From: Pseudomonadota bacterium
GTDB lineage: Bacteria > Pseudomonadota > Alphaproteobacteria > Rhizobiales > Segnochrobactraceae
Reading direction: 5' to 3'
Length of the DNA: 5,423 nucleotides
NCBI GenBank assembly: GCA_023442215.1
Contig: JAEZMP010000505.1
Span: 1 to 5,423 of the forward strand
In this document: piece after piece, positions 1 to 5,419 of the stretch
How positions within the stretch are numbered: the first letter of the stretch is position 1
Layout: every line of letters starts with the position of its first letter
Position numbers and translations under genes: made by a program
The notes under the pieces: model-generated
The model's database searches: none
What the model was told of the DNA's origin: nothing
The model's input: only the letters and a program-made list of their open reading frames with translations

Positions 1-58
1 GTTCCCGCGTTGCTTGGCGCAAAAGCCGCACATGTGACAGGGCGGTGGTGCACCCGGG

Positions 59-883
59 TCACAATCCGTAGGTGATCTCTTCCACCACGATGTTGACGGC
101 GATGGATTCGATGCCGCCGCCGGCCCGCGCGCCGCGGATCGGCGCCGCGCCGATGGAATCGAGGCCCGTCGCCACCCGCACGTGCGCGTCCACCGGGCAG
201 ATGCCCAGGCAGGGATCGAACGCGATCCACCCCAGGCCCTCCACATGGGCCTCCGCCCAGGCATGCCCGGCATCCGTCTCGCGGAAAGCCTCCGGCCGGT
301 GCAGGTAGCCCGAAACATATCGGGCCGGCACGCCGGCGTGGCGGGCGACGGCGATGAAGAGGTGCGCCACGTCCTGCGGCGTCGCCGGCTCGTCGACATC
401 GGCGATCACCGCGGTCGCGGGCCGCGCCGGGGCGTGGATCGCCGGCGCGAGGTTGATGCGGCGGTGAATGTCGATGTTGAGGCGGTGCAGGAGGTCGAGC
501 GGATCGTTCGCCGACGCGGTCATCGTGGCGGCGAGGGCGGCGACCTTCTCGTCGGCGGCGGTGTAGTCGGTCGGGCGCAGGAACACGCCGGCCGGCAGCT
601 TGTCGCGAAGCCCGCGCACGATCCCGGCGGTGTCGTTCGTCACCACTTCGCCACCCGCCTGGATGACGAGCGTCTCCACCGGCCCCTCGAACGACAGCGA
701 ATGGGTGGTGTTGCCGAACGGGTCCTCGATCCGCGTCAGCCGCCCGTCGGTCGAGACGTCGACGCGCCAATCCGAGACGTACTGGCCATGATGGTTCTGG
801 GGGGTGAGCCGCAGGATCTCGATCGCCCGGTCGATCGGGCTGTCGTAGCGATAGACGGTCTCGTGGGTGATCCGCAGCCGCAT
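59..883 (-). CDS. Transglutaminase-like protein lacking the catalytic cysteine
   Basis: A 274-residue protein of the bacterial transglutaminase-like family (papain-type fold). Residues 1 to about 80 match the bacterial transglutaminase N-terminal beta domain, beginning MRLRITHETVYRYDSPI. The core covers roughly 130-235. Visible core motifs are PQDVAHLFIAVARHAG (169-184), PARYVSGYL (186-194), the catalytic-His motif GHAWAEA (206-212, His207) and the catalytic-Asp motif WIAFDP (219-224, Asp223). Active relatives read G-V-C-Q-D at the first motif; here it is A-T-P-Q-D, so Pro169 replaces the nucleophilic Cys. The only cysteines are 225 and 229. No signal peptide or membrane segment is seen, so it is probably cytoplasmic. 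The ATG at 883 has a GGAG seven bases upstream. It is the last gene seen of the ATP-grasp/alpha-E unit, after a 227-base gap. Family assignment is firm. By inference it is inactive as a classical transglutaminase or protease, and may bind or scaffold a peptide instead. Its substrate is unknown. Confidence 0.9.
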   Translation of the reverse strand: MRLRITHETVYRYDSPIDRAIEILRLTPQNHHGQYVSDWRVDVSTDGRLTRIEDPFGNTTHSLSFEGPVETLVIQAGGEVVTNDTAGIVRGLRDKLPAGVFLRPTDYTAADEKVAALAATMTASANDPLDLLHRLNIDIHRRINLAPAIHAPARPATAVIADVDEPATPQDVAHLFIAVARHAGVPARYVSGYLHRPEAFRETDAGHAWAEAHVEGLGWIAFDPCLGICPVDAHVRVATGLDSIGAAPIRGARAGGGIESIAVNIVVEEITYGL

Positions 884-890
884 TGTTGAA

Positions 891-897
891 CTCCGCC
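891..897 (-). promoter_or_regulatory. Ribosome binding site of the transglutaminase-like gene
   Basis: The minus strand reads GGCGGAG, with GGAG ending seven bases before the ATG at 883. Its position supports that ATG as the true start, which also fits the usual MRLRITHET-type N-terminus of the family. Confidence 0.65.
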
Positions 898-981
898 GGC
901 GGGCGTCATGCTGGCAACCATCCGCCCGGCGACGCGGGACGTCTCCGGGGACGGATGCGCGATGCTCGGGCGGGCGAGCGA

Positions 982-1010
982 CCGGGTCCCCGAAGTGGGG
1001 TTTGCCCCGG
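982..1010. repeat. GC-rich imperfect hairpin in the 227-base gap
   Basis: An outer stem CCGGG (982-986) / CCCGG (1006-1010) encloses an inner stem CCCC (988-991) / GGGG (997-1000). A second CCCC (1005-1008) could compete for the same GGGG. It lies between the alpha-E stop and the transglutaminase start. No run of T follows on the minus strand, so it is not a classical intrinsic terminator. It could stabilise or partly attenuate the transcript, or be a chance product of high GC. I see no gene in 884-1110. Confidence 0.3.
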
Positions 1011-1041
1011 CCGGCAAGCCGCCTGGAAGTTTGCTTCGGAT

Positions 1042-1076
1042 GTCCGGGCGAGGGCCTTTCCGGACCTCTGAGGCCC
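1042..1076. repeat. Overlapping inverted repeats just downstream of the alpha-E gene
   Basis: GTCCGG (1042-1047) pairs with CCGGAC (1060-1065), and GGGCCT (1052-1057) pairs with AGGCCC (1071-1076). Each has six-base perfect arms and a loop of 12 or 13 bases, and the two are interleaved, so only one can form at a time. They lie 35 to 69 bases past the alpha-E stop. With no T tract they are at most a weak, factor-dependent transcript-end or processing structure. Confidence 0.3.
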
Positions 1077-1110
1077 GGCTATCCGGCGGTGCCTTCGCCC
1101 GTCCGCCCGC

Positions 1111-2052
1111 TCAGACGAGATATTGTTCGGTGATGGCCTCGCCCAGCTTGTTGTTGTCCTCGATGAACTCGGTCAGGAAGCGCCGCAATCCGGAACGCAT
1201 CACGGTGCGGATCTCGCTGTCGTTGAGACGGTCGTAGATGTCATAGGCGAGCCGCTGGCTGGGGCCCTGGCGGCCGTAGGCGCGGGCCAGCAGGTCGAGA
1301 CGCCGCGTGACGTTCTCGTAGCAGCTCGCGATCGAGCGCGGCATGCGCCGGTTGAGGATCAGCAGGTCGGCGACCAGCTCCGGCTTGACGCTGTCGCGGT
1401 AGACCCAGTGATACGAGGTCTGCGCCGAGACCGAGCGCAGGATCGCGGTCCACTGGAAATAGTCGTGACCCGTGCCCCGCGAGGCGCTGTCGTCCTCCAG
1501 GAAGTCGTGCTTGGCGAACAGGATGCGTGCGCTCGCGTCCGCCCGCTCGATGAAAACGCCGAGCTGGAAGAAATCGAAGGCGTCGTCGCGCAGCATGGTG
1601 CGGTAGGCCGAGCCGTCGAACCGGAGGTTGGCCTCCTTCACGAACGACAGGAACTCCGACAGCTTCGTGCGGGTCATCGAATCGCTGGAGAAGCGCTTCA
1701 TCTCCAGCCACGCGCCGTTGATCGCCTCCCACATCTCGATGGTCAGCGCGGTGCGCACCGCGCGCGCGTTGGCGCGGGCGACCTCCAGGCAGGACCGGAT
1801 GCTGGACGGGTTCTCGGTGGAGAAGCCGAGGAATTCGACGACCGTCTGCTGGTTGGCCTCGCCGTGAAGGCGGTTGAACAGGTCCGACATGCCCGTGGCC
1901 GCGACGGCCGTGGCCCATTCGTTGTGGTCGCCGGAATAGCCGGCCGGCATGGCGGACAGGCGCGCCGCGGCGTCTATGATTCGAGCGGTGTTTTCGGCGC
2001 GTTCGACATAGCGCGCGAGCCAGTACAGGGTTTCTGCGGTGCGGCTCAGCAT
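1111..2052 (-). CDS. Alpha-E domain protein (DUF403 family)
   Basis: A 313-residue, all-helical alpha-E superfamily protein of full family length. The N-terminal signature MLSRTAETLYWLARYVERAE (1-20) is the family hallmark. A second, degenerate copy FFQLGVFIERADASARI (161-177) aligns with LYWLARYVERAENTARI (9-25), so the protein looks like two related helical halves. The Glu-Arg pairs 18-19 and 169-170 are the most conserved points of each half. It is soluble, with no signal peptide or transmembrane segment. An in-frame extension to 2157 exists, but its sequence is basic and proline-rich and unlike the family. The ATG at 2052 places the signature at residue 1 and has a GGGAG at 2063-2067, ten bases upstream. 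The gene lies 151 bases after the ATP-grasp stop in the same direction. Known of the family: it accompanies or is fused to circularly permuted ATP-grasp enzymes and transglutaminases. A role as partner or peptide-handling subunit of the ATP-grasp enzyme is inference; no biochemical activity is established that I know of. Confidence 0.93.
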   Translation of the reverse strand: MLSRTAETLYWLARYVERAENTARIIDAAARLSAMPAGYSGDHNEWATAVAATGMSDLFNRLHGEANQQTVVEFLGFSTENPSSIRSCLEVARANARAVRTALTIEMWEAINGAWLEMKRFSSDSMTRTKLSEFLSFVKEANLRFDGSAYRTMLRDDAFDFFQLGVFIERADASARILFAKHDFLEDDSASRGTGHDYFQWTAILRSVSAQTSYHWVYRDSVKPELVADLLILNRRMPRSIASCYENVTRRLDLLARAYGRQGPSQRLAYDIYDRLNDSEIRTVMRSGLRRFLTEFIEDNNKLGEAITEQYLV

Positions 2053-2186
2053 GGAAGGTGGGCTCCCGTTTGGGATTGTGATTGTTGAGGGTCCGGCCGC
2101 GCGCGGGGTCGGCGGACCGTTCAGGAAGGGAAGGCGGCGGCGGGCGCGGGCCACCATCGAAGGCGGCCGCCACGCACGCCGGACAC

Positions 2187-2218
2187 GTCAGTCGTTGAGG
2201 ACCTCAGTCGTTGAGCAC
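2187..2218 (-). repeat. 16-base tandem duplication over the ATP-grasp stop codon
   Basis: Read on the minus strand, 2218-2203 is GTGCTCAACGACTGAG and 2202-2187 is GTCCTCAACGACTGAC, adjacent units that match at 14 of 16 bases. The first unit encodes the final Val-Leu-Asn-Asp and stop. The second repeats these bases just after the stop, but out of frame because 16 is not a multiple of three. The junction makes an 11-base palindrome TGAGGACCTCA (2196-2206 on the plus strand). Replication slippage is the simplest origin. Confidence 0.8.
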
Positions 2219-3625
2219 CCAGGTGTCCTTGGTGCCGCCGCCCTGGCTGGAGTTGACGACCAGCGATCCGTCCTTCAGCGCGACACGTGTCAGACCGCCG
2301 GGAACGATGCGCACCTTGTCGGAGCCCGACAGCACGAACGGCCGCAGGTCGACGTGGCGGGGCGCGACGCCGGAGGCGACGAAGGTCGGGCAGGTCGAAA
2401 GCGCCAGCGTCGGCTGGGCGATGAAGTCGTCCGGCTTCGCCTTGAGCTTGGCGCGGAAGGTCTCGATGGTTTCCTTGTCGGACCGCGGGCCGATCAGCAT
2501 GCCGTAGCCGCCGGAGCCCGAAACCTCCTTCACCACCAGCTCTTCCAGGTGGTCGAGCACGTAGGCCAACGCCTCGGGCTCGCGGCAGCGATAGGTCGGC
2601 ACGTTCTTCAGGATGGCTTCCTCGCCGAGATAGAACCGCACGATCTCGGGCATGTAGCTGTAGACGGCCTTGTCGTCCGCCACGCCGGTGCCGACGGCAT
2701 TGGCGAGCGCGATGTTGCCCGCCCGGTAGGCGGCCATCAGGCCGGGCACGCCGAGCGCGGAGTCCGGCCGGAACACCAGGGGGTCGAGGAAATCGTCGTC
2801 GAGGCGGCGATAGAGCACGTCGATGCGGCGCGGCCCTTCGGTGGTGCGCATGTAGACGATGTTGTCGCGCACGAACAGGTCGCGGCCTTCCACGAGGTCC
2901 ACGCCGAGCTTGTCGGCGAGGAAGGTGTGCTCGTAATAGGCGCTGTTGAACGGACCGGGCGTCAGCACGCCGATGGTCGGCGACGACGGCGCCGAATCGG
3001 GAGCGATCGAGCGCAGCGTGGCGAGGAGTTCGTCCGGATAGTTCTCGACCGGCGCGACGCGGCTCTCCGCGCAGAGCTCGGGGAACAGCCGCAGCATCAC
3101 CTCGCGGTTTTCCAGCATGTACGACACGCCGGACGGGGTGCGCGCATTGTCCTCCAGCACGTAGAACGTGTCGGCATCGACGCGGATGATGTCGATGCCG
3201 GCGATCGGCACATAGACGTTCTGGGGCGGGCGGAAGCCGACCATTTCCGGCCGGTAATAGGGATTCTTGTAGACGAGTTCCTCCGGCACGATACCGGCCT
3301 TGATGATCTCGCCCTTGTTGTAGATGTCGGAGAGGAAGGCGTTCAGCGCCTTGACGCGCTGCTCGAGGCCGAGCGTCAGGCTCTTCCATTCCGTCTTGGT
3401 GATGACGCGCGGCACGATGTCGAACGGGATCAGCCGTTCCTCGGCATCGGCATCGCCATAGACGTTGAAGGTGATGCCGATCCGGCGGAACAGCAGTTCC
3501 GCCTCCTTCTGCCGCAGGCGAAGCTGTTCCTGATCGGTCTCGGAGAGCCACGCCTTGATACGCTCGTATCCCGGCCGGATTTCCGCCCCCATTGCGGTCA
3601 TCTCGTCGAAGGCCTGCGTCGTCAT
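2204..3625 (-). CDS. Circularly permuted type 2 ATP-grasp protein (DUF404/DUF407)
   Basis: A 473-residue member of the circularly permuted ATP-grasp family, full length and intact. Motifs in order are FRRIGITFNVYG (46-57), FDIVPRVI (68-75), VLEDNARTPSGVSYMLENR (156-174), TPGPFNSAYYEHTFLADKLG (222-241), YRRLDDDFLDPL (272-283), GNIALANAVGTGVADDKAVY (303-322), VVKEVSGSGGYGMLIGP (364-380, with the likely ATP-contacting Lys366 and a glycine-rich loop), AQPTLALSTCPT (403-414), HVDLRPFVL (424-432) and NSSQGGGTKDTWVLND at the C-terminus. These fit an ATP-dependent carboxylate-amine ligase, so it probably forms amide bonds on a peptide or amino acid in the cytoplasm; the substrate is unknown. A TTG at 3673 would add 16 residues but lacks a ribosome binding site. 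The ATG at 3625 matches the family start (MTTQAFDEM) and has only a weak GAG eight bases upstream. It is the first gene of the unit with alpha-E and the transglutaminase-like protein. Confidence 0.94.
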   Translation of the reverse strand: MTTQAFDEMTAMGAEIRPGYERIKAWLSETDQEQLRLRQKEAELLFRRIGITFNVYGDADAEERLIPFDIVPRVITKTEWKSLTLGLEQRVKALNAFLSDIYNKGEIIKAGIVPEELVYKNPYYRPEMVGFRPPQNVYVPIAGIDIIRVDADTFYVLEDNARTPSGVSYMLENREVMLRLFPELCAESRVAPVENYPDELLATLRSIAPDSAPSSPTIGVLTPGPFNSAYYEHTFLADKLGVDLVEGRDLFVRDNIVYMRTTEGPRRIDVLYRRLDDDFLDPLVFRPDSALGVPGLMAAYRAGNIALANAVGTGVADDKAVYSYMPEIVRFYLGEEAILKNVPTYRCREPEALAYVLDHLEELVVKEVSGSGGYGMLIGPRSDKETIETFRAKLKAKPDDFIAQPTLALSTCPTFVASGVAPRHVDLRPFVLSGSDKVRIVPGGLTRVALKDGSLVVNSSQGGGTKDTWVLND

Positions 3626-3653
3626 CCAGTCTGCTCGCTCTGTTGGCCGCCCT

Positions 3654-3677
3654 GGATTCGATTTAATCGACAAATCC
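3654..3677. promoter_or_regulatory. 13-base palindrome upstream of the ATP-grasp start
   Basis: TCGATT (3658-3663) and AATCGA (3665-3670) are perfect six-base arms around one central base. Outer GGAT (3654-3657) and ATCC (3674-3677) arms extend the dyad with a three-base asymmetry. It ends about 30 bases upstream of the ATG at 3625. A weak promoter-like pair on the minus strand overlaps it: TTGCGG (3690-3685), a 17-base spacer, then ATTAAA (3667-3662). A dyad over a possible -10 region would suit a repressor site. The symmetry is seen; the regulatory role is inference. Confidence 0.4.
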
Positions 3678-3711
3678 GGGCCGTCCGCAAGGGCTTTGCC
3701 TCAGAGCTGAT

Positions 3712-3734
3712 CAATGACTAAAATTTGGTCATTG
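3712..3734. promoter_or_regulatory. AT-rich dyad between radC and the ATP-grasp gene
   Basis: CAATGAC (3712-3718) and GTCATTG (3728-3734) form a perfect seven-base inverted repeat around a nine-base AT-rich spacer containing AAATTT. It lies 87 to 109 bases upstream of the ATP-grasp ATG and 31 or more bases past the radC stop, in the most AT-rich stretch of the window. No T run follows on the minus strand, which argues against an intrinsic terminator for radC. A weak minus-strand -35-like TTGAAC (3742-3737) lies next to it. It is best read as a candidate transcription-factor operator; the factor is unknown. Confidence 0.45.
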
Positions 3735-3764
3735 GTGTTCAAAAGAGATCCGCATCACAGTATT

Positions 3765-4517
3765 TCAGAAAAACTTGAGCGCCTTCATGCTGGTGTGCCC
3801 GTCGCGCCCGACAATAATATGATCGTGCACCAGAATGCCCAAAGGCTTGGCGATATCGGCGATCTGCCGCGTCATCTGAATATCTGCCCTCGACGGCGTG
3901 GGGTCGCCGGAGGGATGGTTGTGCACGAGGATCAGCGCGGTTGCGGAGAGTTCGAGCGCCCGTTTGACGACTTCCCGCGGATAGACCGGCGTATGATCGA
4001 CTGTCCCGGTCTGCTGAAGTTCATCGGCGATCAGCGCATTCTTCTTGTCGAGGAAAAGGATTCGGAACTGCTCCTTTTCAGCAAACGCCATCGCGGCGCG
4101 GCAATAGTCCAGAACTTCGGTCCATGAGGAGAGGATAGGTCTACCTCTGACCTTTCCACGCGTCAGGCGCTGGGCCGCGGCGAGCACGATCTTCAGATCG
4201 GTCGCCGTGGCATCGCCGACGCCTTCTACTTCGATCAATTGTGCGTGGGGCGCGGACAGCACTTCCGCGAACGATCCGAAGCGCTGGATCAGCCTTTTGG
4301 CGAGCGGCTTCGTGTCGCGCCTGGGGATCGAGCGGAACAGCACGATTTCGAGCAGCTCATAGTCGGCGAGCCCGTCCGCGCCGGTGGTCTGGAACCGCGC
4401 GCGCAGGCGCTCGCGGTGCCCCTCCGCATCGGCCTTGCGCGGGTCGATCTTTCGCGCGGCGTCGGCGAAGCCGGTGGCCGGCGGGCCGGCGGGGCTTCCG
4501 GCGTCGTCTGCCGCCAT
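3765..4517 (-). CDS. radC: RadC family protein with JAMM/MPN domain
   Basis: A 250-residue RadC (UPF0758) protein. Residues 30 to about 118 form the helix-hairpin-helix N-terminal region, with the hairpin EGVGDATATDLK at 98-109. Residues about 128-250 form the JAB/MPN domain, with the metal-binding JAMM motif HNHPSGDPTPSRAD (199-212): His199, His201 and Asp212 are predicted zinc ligands, Ser209 is also conserved, and Glu166 is the likely upstream acid. GTVDHTPVYPREVVKRAL (171-188) is a RadC hallmark. The first 25 or so residues are Ala/Pro/Gly-rich and probably disordered. The ATG at 4517 has GGGAGAG seven bases upstream; the reading frame stays open up to 4823 but only overlaps map. It follows map by 17 bases, so co-transcription is likely. 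Known of the family: the historic DNA-repair role in E. coli was withdrawn when radC102 was traced to recG, and the biochemical role remains unsettled. Predicted activity is zinc-dependent hydrolysis. Confidence 0.96.
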   Translation of the reverse strand: MAADDAGSPAGPPATGFADAARKIDPRKADAEGHRERLRARFQTTGADGLADYELLEIVLFRSIPRRDTKPLAKRLIQRFGSFAEVLSAPHAQLIEVEGVGDATATDLKIVLAAAQRLTRGKVRGRPILSSWTEVLDYCRAAMAFAEKEQFRILFLDKKNALIADELQQTGTVDHTPVYPREVVKRALELSATALILVHNHPSGDPTPSRADIQMTRQIADIAKPLGILVHDHIIVGRDGHTSMKALKFF

Positions 4518-4522
4518 CGGCG

Positions 4523-4529
4523 CTCTCCC
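4523..4529 (-). promoter_or_regulatory. Ribosome binding site of radC
   Basis: The minus strand reads GGGAGAG within the 17-base gap between the map stop (4535-4537) and the radC ATG (4517), with GGGAG seven bases from the ATG. It fixes the radC start inside a map-radC transcript and argues against longer in-frame starts that would overlap map. Confidence 0.7.
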
Positions 4530-4534
4530 GCGTC

Positions 4535-5365
4535 TCAGCCGCGCAGCGAGCGGGGCGTGAACAGGCCGCCCGGCGACGCCGTGAAGATCTCGCATCCGGT
4601 CTCGGTGACGCCGATGCTGTGCTCGCACTGGGCGGAAAGGGAGCGGTCGCGGGTGACGGCGGTCCAACCGTCCGACAGCACCTTCACATGCGGACGGCCG
4701 AGATTGACCATCGGCTCGATGGTGAACAGCATGCCGGGCTTCAGCTCGACGCCTTCGTCGGGCCGCCCGTAGTGCAGGATGTTCGGCACGTCGTGGAACA
4801 GCCGGCCGAGGCCGTGGCCGCAAAAGTCCTGCACGACGGAGCAGCGCTCGGCCTCGACATAGGTCTGGATGGCGTGGCCGATATCCCCCGTGGTGGCGCC
4901 CGGCTTGACGGCGGCGATGCCGCGCATCAGCGATTCGTGCGTCACCTCGATCAGGCGCTCGGCCGCGCGCCGGACGTCGCCGACCGGATACATCCGGCTC
5001 GAATCGCCGTGCCAGCCGTCGACGATGTAGGTCACGTCGATATTGACGATGTCGCCTTCCCGCAGCGGCTTCTCGTTGGGAATGCCGTGACAGACGACGT
5101 GGTTGATCGAGGTGCAGGTCGAGCGGCGATAGCCCTTGTAGAACAGGGTGGCCGGGATCGCGTCGTTGGCGATGCCGAAATCGTAGACGAAGGCGTCGAT
5201 GGCGTCGGTGGTGACGCCCGGCTTGACGAAGTCGTCGAGCGCGTCGAGGCAGCGCGCGGTGAGCTGCCCCGCCTTGCGCATTCCGTCGAACGCGGTCGCG
5301 TCGTAGAGCCGGATCTGTCCGTTGTTCTTCAACGGGGCGGTCGCCCCATCCACATATGTCACCAT
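4535..5365 (-). CDS. map: Type I methionine aminopeptidase
   Basis: A 276-residue protein that removes the initiator methionine from nascent proteins in the cytoplasm, using two divalent metals in the pita-bread fold. All five metal ligands are visible: Asp110 (VNIDVT), Asp121 (WHGDSSRM), His184 (GHGLGR), Glu217 (FTIEPM) and Glu248 (QCEHS). The substrate-contacting His93 (VVCHGIP) and His191 (LFHDVP) are also present. It is slightly longer than the E. coli enzyme (264) because of an N-terminal stretch of about 15 residues (MVTYVDGATAPLKNNGQ), usual in alphaproteobacteria. It lacks the zinc-finger or SH3-binding extension of other classes, consistent with type Ia. The ATG at 5365 has AAGGAA seven bases upstream. 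It is probably the first gene of a map-radC transcript; the promoter would lie at or beyond the G/C-rich right edge. The enzyme is normally essential and no defect is visible. Confidence 0.97.
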   Translation of the reverse strand: MVTYVDGATAPLKNNGQIRLYDATAFDGMRKAGQLTARCLDALDDFVKPGVTTDAIDAFVYDFGIANDAIPATLFYKGYRRSTCTSINHVVCHGIPNEKPLREGDIVNIDVTYIVDGWHGDSSRMYPVGDVRRAAERLIEVTHESLMRGIAAVKPGATTGDIGHAIQTYVEAERCSVVQDFCGHGLGRLFHDVPNILHYGRPDEGVELKPGMLFTIEPMVNLGRPHVKVLSDGWTAVTRDRSLSAQCEHSIGVTETGCEIFTASPGGLFTPRSLRG

Positions 5366-5372
5366 CGTACCG

Positions 5373-5378
5373 TTCCTT
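5373..5378 (-). promoter_or_regulatory. Ribosome binding site of map
   Basis: AAGGAA on the minus strand, seven bases upstream of the ATG at 5365. It is the best Shine-Dalgarno match in the window and confirms the map start. Confidence 0.7.
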
Positions 5379-5387
5379 GCGGGCGTG

Positions 5388-5419
5388 GGGCCCCCCCCGG
5401 GGGCGCGCCGGGGGGGCCC
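5388..5419. repeat. Very strong G/C-only hairpin upstream of map
   Basis: Eight C (5391-5398) can pair with seven G (5410-5416). The stem continues inward through G5399-G5400 with C5408-C5409 and outward through G5388-G5390 with C5417-C5419. This gives about twelve G-C pairs with one bulged C and a seven-base loop. It starts 22 bases upstream of the map ATG. There is no T run on either strand. It could be a terminator-like element of the gene to the right, a leader structure of map, or a base-calling artefact in homopolymers near a contig end. Confidence 0.5.

Noticed and set aside
1..33. A possible next gene starting at 33 on the minus strand (MCGFC...).
   Set aside because: Only 11 codons are visible, there is no ribosome binding site, and the sequence does not match the N-terminus expected of Anbu. 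Bases 1-58 hold nothing I can support.
362..400. A frameshift hiding the catalytic Cys of the transglutaminase-like protein.
   Set aside because: The other two minus-strand frames give Arg-rich or Ala/Gly-rich sequence without Cys-Gln-Asp, and the family match is continuous on both sides in one frame.
982..1010. Rho-independent terminator inside the ATP-grasp unit.
   Set aside because: The hairpin lacks a T run on the minus strand, so it is listed only as a structure.
1123..2088. Plus-strand open frame opposite the alpha-E gene; similar ones at 182-889 and 4239-4772.
   Set aside because: These are antisense shadows of real genes, with low-complexity composition and no matching ribosome binding site or motifs.
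2053..2157. N-terminal extension of the alpha-E protein to 2157.
   Set aside because: The 35 added residues are basic and proline-rich, while the family signature MLSRTAE starts exactly at the ATG at 2052.
2162..2171. Ten-base palindrome GGCGGCCGCC between the ATP-grasp and alpha-E genes.
   Set aside because: Short GC-only palindromes are expected by chance at this base composition, and nothing links it to a function.
2121..3551. A 476-codon minus-strand frame overlapping the ATP-grasp gene.
   Set aside because: It is Arg/Pro/Ala-rich frame-shifted translation of the true gene, with no family signature and no fitting start.
3626..3673. TTG start at 3673 for the ATP-grasp protein, adding 16 residues.
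   Set aside because: There is no ribosome binding site upstream, the added residues do not resemble the family N-terminus, and they would read through the palindrome at 3658-3670.
2039..3721. A 560-codon open frame on the plus strand, opposite the ATP-grasp and alpha-E start region.
   Set aside because: The translation is His/Arg/Val/Asp-rich without any recognisable motif, as expected for the antisense of a GC-rich gene. The minus strand here carries clear ATP-grasp motifs.
4518..4823. In-frame N-terminal extension of RadC to 4823.
   Set aside because: It is Arg-rich, lies wholly within map apart from a few bases, and a good ribosome binding site precedes the ATG at 4517.
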